From the NCBI GenBank assembly GCA_011042705.1, contig DRBW01000181.1, positions 1 to 6,618 of the forward strand: DNA of 6,618 nt, written 5' to 3'. The DNA is from Caldifarciminota bacterium (lineage in GTDB: Bacteria > Hydrothermota > Hydrothermia > B15-G9 > DRBW01). The position numbers and the translations under genes were made by a program. Below, one piece after another: positions 4,915 through 6,618 of this stretch (positions are counted from its first letter, which is position 1; each line of letters begins with the position of its first letter). The notes under the pieces are model-generated. The model saw nothing but the letters and a program-made list of their open reading frames with translations, was not told the origin of the DNA and ran no database searches.

Positions 4915-5184
4915 TCACTTTTTCTTAAGGGGCGGCAGGTTTTTCTTAGACGAGCTCTTTGACCCGCCGCTCTTCTTGGAAGATTTTTTGCCCGTCTTGG
5001 CCTGGGACATCTCCTCGATCTTCTGAGTTAACTCGTCGATCTTTTTCTCCAGGTTACCTATTTTTGTCTCGAGGACGGCCACCCTGGCCTTGAGGTCGGA
5101 AACCTCCTGGCTGGCCGTCTGCTTGCAGCCTGCCAGCCACAGGGCCAGAAGAGCGATAACGACAACCCCTGCAATTTTCCTCAT
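4915..5184 (-). CDS. Lpp-like coiled-coil lipoprotein with Lys/Ser-rich tail
   Basis: An 89-residue predicted lipoprotein with a classic signal: MRK, hydrophobic 4-18 and lipobox LAGC with lipidated Cys20. Residues 28-59 form an unbroken heptad series: V28, L31, V35, L38, I42, L45, I49, L52, I56 and M59, spaced 3-4-3-4 and predicting a parallel dimeric or trimeric coiled coil as in Braun's lipoprotein. Residues 63-89 are low-complexity Lys/Ser/Gly with 11 lysines and end in three Lys. The likely role is an outer-membrane-anchored spacer whose basic tail contacts peptidoglycan or acidic surface polymers. Covalent linkage through a terminal Lys, as in Lpp, is possible, but the tail differs from Lpp. 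GGAGGAGG (5190-5197) lies 5 bases before ATG, and a near-consensus promoter precedes it. It heads an operon with the fibronectin-III lipoprotein. The coil and lipobox are seen; the wall contact is inferred. Confidence 0.88.
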   Translation of the reverse strand: MRKIAGVVVIALLALWLAGCKQTASQEVSDLKARVAVLETKIGNLEKKIDELTQKIEEMSQAKTGKKSSKKSGGSKSSSKKNLPPLKKK

Positions 5185-5189
5185 AGTAA

Positions 5190-5197
5190 CCTCCTCC
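5190..5197 (-). promoter_or_regulatory. Ribosome binding site for the coiled-coil lipoprotein gene
   Basis: GGAGGAGG sits 5 bases before the ATG at 5182-5184. Its strength, with the strong promoter, suggests abundant expression, as for Lpp-type proteins. Confidence 0.8.
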
Positions 5198-5211
5198 TTT
5201 TGGTTTAACCT

Positions 5212-5240
5212 ATGATAAATTGAGCAGACTTCGGTGTCAA
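5212..5240 (-). promoter_or_regulatory. Near-consensus sigma-70-type promoter for the lipoprotein operon
   Basis: A perfect TTGACA (5235-5240) is followed by exactly 17 bases and TATCAT (5212-5217), five of six to the -10 consensus. Transcription would start near 5205 with a leader of about 21 bases. The -35 box begins 5 bases after the polymerase stop codon, so the promoter fills the whole gap between the two genes. Confidence 0.8.
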
Positions 5241-5245
5241 CAGCT

Positions 5246-6618
5246 TCAGACTTTTCGGGCTCTTTTTCTCTTGGACTTCAGAAACTCAAGGAGCTCTTCG
5301 AGCTCCATGGTGTTGAGGAGGTCTCCGGGTTCGAGCCATGCCCTCCTCGCCACTCCCACGCCCAGGACCATCATCCAGAGCTGCCCTATGTTGTGGGTGT
5401 CGGTTCCTATGGAAAGTTTAACTCCCATCTCCTTAGCTCTCCTCGAATAGATATCGTTGAGATCGAGCCTCTCGAAGTAGGCGTTGATCTCGAGGGCAGT
5501 GCCGGTCTCGGCGGCCTTCTCTATGATTTTCTCCACATCGACCCTGTAGCCTTCCCTGGTAGAGATGAGCCGCCCTGTCGGATGCGCGATCACGTGAACG
5601 TAAGGATTCTCCATGGCTTTGAGGATCCGCGGAGTGGTATCCTCATTCTTGGACCATATGTGAACCGCAGCCACGACGATGTCGAGCTCCTTAAGCACTT
5701 CATCGGGATAGTCGAGAGTGCCGTCCTGAAGTATATCGACCTCGGTCCCCATGAGCAGCTTTACGCCATCCAGGGTCTCGTTTATCCGCTTTATCTCCTC
5801 CATCTTCCGGAGAAGCCTGTCGATCTCGAGACCGCGGGCATACTTGACGCTGCGGGAATGATCACACACAGCGATGTAGCTGTAGCCTCTTTCTTCAGCC
5901 CTCCTGGCGATCTCCTCGAGAGTCGCGGTCCCGTCCGAATACCTGGAGTGGACGTGGAGATCACCTTTGATGTCGGACAACTCAACGAGTTTGGGCAGCC
6001 TGTTCTCGTAAGCAGCTTCGATTTCGCCTCTGTCCTCCCTGAGTTCCGGCGGAATCCAGGGCAATCCGAGGGCACCGTAAACCTCTTCCTCCGTCCTGCC
6101 GGCTATCATCTCACTGCCTCTGAAAACTCCGTACTCAGAGATTTTCAGTCCCCTTTCCTTGGCTATGGTCCTGAGGTGAATGTTGTGGGCCTTGGAGCCC
6201 GTGAAATACTGGAGAGCGGCCCCGTAGCTCTCCTCGGGAACCACTCTGAGGTCAACCTGATATCGATCGTGAAAGATGACGGAGCCCTTGGTCTCCCCGG
6301 CGGCGAGAACCCTCGTAACCCCCGGCAGTTCGGTGAAATAGCGGATTATCTCGCCCCCTCTGGTGCCCGTCACCAGGATGTCCAGGTCTCCGACGGTCTC
6401 CCGCATCCTGCGGAAGGAACCGGCGGGAGATATGGCTTTCACCTCTTTGAGCTTTTTCATCGCCTCCAGTATGTCCTGCACGATGGGGAAGGCGAGACCC
6501 AGCGGAATCCTCTCTTTCATCTTCTCATAGAGCTCGAGGCCCTTTATTATGTTCTCTATCTTCTTCGCCCCCATTCCGGGAAGGGAGGCGAGAGAACCAT
6601 CCTCGAGGACCCGTTTGA
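5246..6618 (-). CDS. polX: DNA polymerase/3'-5' exonuclease PolX (family X polymerase + PHP domain), 5' end beyond the window
   Basis: Partial gene; the reading frame runs open to the right edge. Residues are numbered from the Met codon at 6574. The 14 codons upstream encode LEDGSLASLPG and join MGAKKIENI to make a helix-hairpin-helix, so that Met is internal. It also lacks a Shine-Dalgarno site. The palm region carries GSFRR (52-56), the catalytic GDLDILV with Asp63 and Asp65, the third Asp at VDLRVV (Asp108), and FTGSKAHNIHLR (124-135). The PHP domain (about 204-440) shows all expected metal-site motifs: HVH (207, 209), CDHS (His239), TEVDIL (Glu278), VHI (His305), AHPTGR (His331) and TDTH (Asp392, His394). 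Family members are about 570-575 residues and 456 codons are visible, so roughly the first 115-120 residues are missing. It is predicted to fill gaps in base-excision repair and to have PHP-dependent 3'-5' exonuclease or AP-endonuclease activity in the cytoplasm. Confidence 0.95.
   Translation of the reverse strand, partial: KRVLEDGSLASLPGMGAKKIENIIKGLELYEKMKERIPLGLAFPIVQDILEAMKKLKEVKAISPAGSFRRMRETVGDLDILVTGTRGGEIIRYFTELPGVTRVLAAGETKGSVIFHDRYQVDLRVVPEESYGAALQYFTGSKAHNIHLRTIAKERGLKISEYGVFRGSEMIAGRTEEEVYGALGLPWIPPELREDRGEIEAAYENRLPKLVELSDIKGDLHVHSRYSDGTATLEEIARRAEERGYSYIAVCDHSRSVKYARGLEIDRLLRKMEEIKRINETLDGVKLLMGTEVDILQDGTLDYPDEVLKELDIVVAAVHIWSKNEDTTPRILKAMENPYVHVIAHPTGRLISTREGYRVDVEKIIEKAAETGTALEINAYFERLDLNDIYSRRAKEMGVKLSIGTDTHNIGQLWMMVLGVGVARRAWLEPGDLLNTMELEELLEFLKSKRKRARKV

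Noticed and set aside
5791..6075. 94-codon minus-strand frame inside polX
   Set aside because: It is an alternate frame overlapping the PHP metal-binding motifs of the real gene, Ser/Arg/Pro-rich and without an RBS.

Overview
This is a bacterial chromosomal segment with six convincing protein genes, five complete and one cut by the right edge, packed tightly with consensus-like sigma-70-type promoters and strong Shine-Dalgarno sites. No RNA gene, CRISPR array, insertion sequence or phage gene was seen, and no gene-free stretch exceeds about 120 bases. Non-cellulosomal dockerin-like tails on secreted FG-GAP proteins, two small lipoproteins, a PolX-PHP polymerase and an archaeal-type glycerol-1-phosphate dehydrogenase point to a little-characterised Gram-negative lineage, perhaps of the FCB superphylum or neighbouring candidate phyla (Zixibacteria/WOR-3-like). 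Many ATA, AGA and AGG codons and Lys/Glu-rich cytoplasmic proteins would suit a thermophile. Both statements about the organism are inference; there is no taxonomic marker.

Layout. Positions 10-2135 (minus strand) hold a probable two-gene secretion unit: a small four-cysteine secreted beta-rich protein (1710-2135) followed by a secreted seven-bladed FG-GAP propeller with a C-terminal dockerin-like calcium-binding module (10-1647). Positions 2136-2249 are a divergent control region with two back-to-back promoters whose -35 boxes are 7 bp apart, plus a 13-bp perfect palindrome. Positions 2250-4012 (plus strand) hold a two-gene operon: a LicC-like nucleotidyltransferase overlapping by 13 bases a glycerol-1-phosphate dehydrogenase of the archaeal EgsA type. 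A strong, apparently bidirectional terminator (4035-4064) separates it from the convergent minus-strand unit. That unit, 4086-5184, encodes an Lpp-like coiled-coil lipoprotein with a Lys/Ser tail and then a fibronectin-III lipoprotein, driven by a near-consensus promoter at 5212-5240. From 5246 to the right edge lies the C-terminal four-fifths of a family X DNA polymerase with a PHP domain.

The most interesting point is the plus-strand operon. It is bounded by its own promoter and terminator, and it couples a G1P-forming dehydrogenase to an enzyme that normally activates small phosphoalcohols with CTP. The simplest reading is DHAP to sn-glycerol-1-phosphate to an activated (CDP-) glycerol of the opposite stereochemistry to ordinary bacterial CDP-glycerol, for a lipid head group, surface polymer or phosphodiester solute. 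That step is inferred: the substrate of the nucleotidyltransferase cannot be read from the sequence. The other genes are mostly cell-envelope or secreted proteins, consistent with, but not proof of, an envelope theme.
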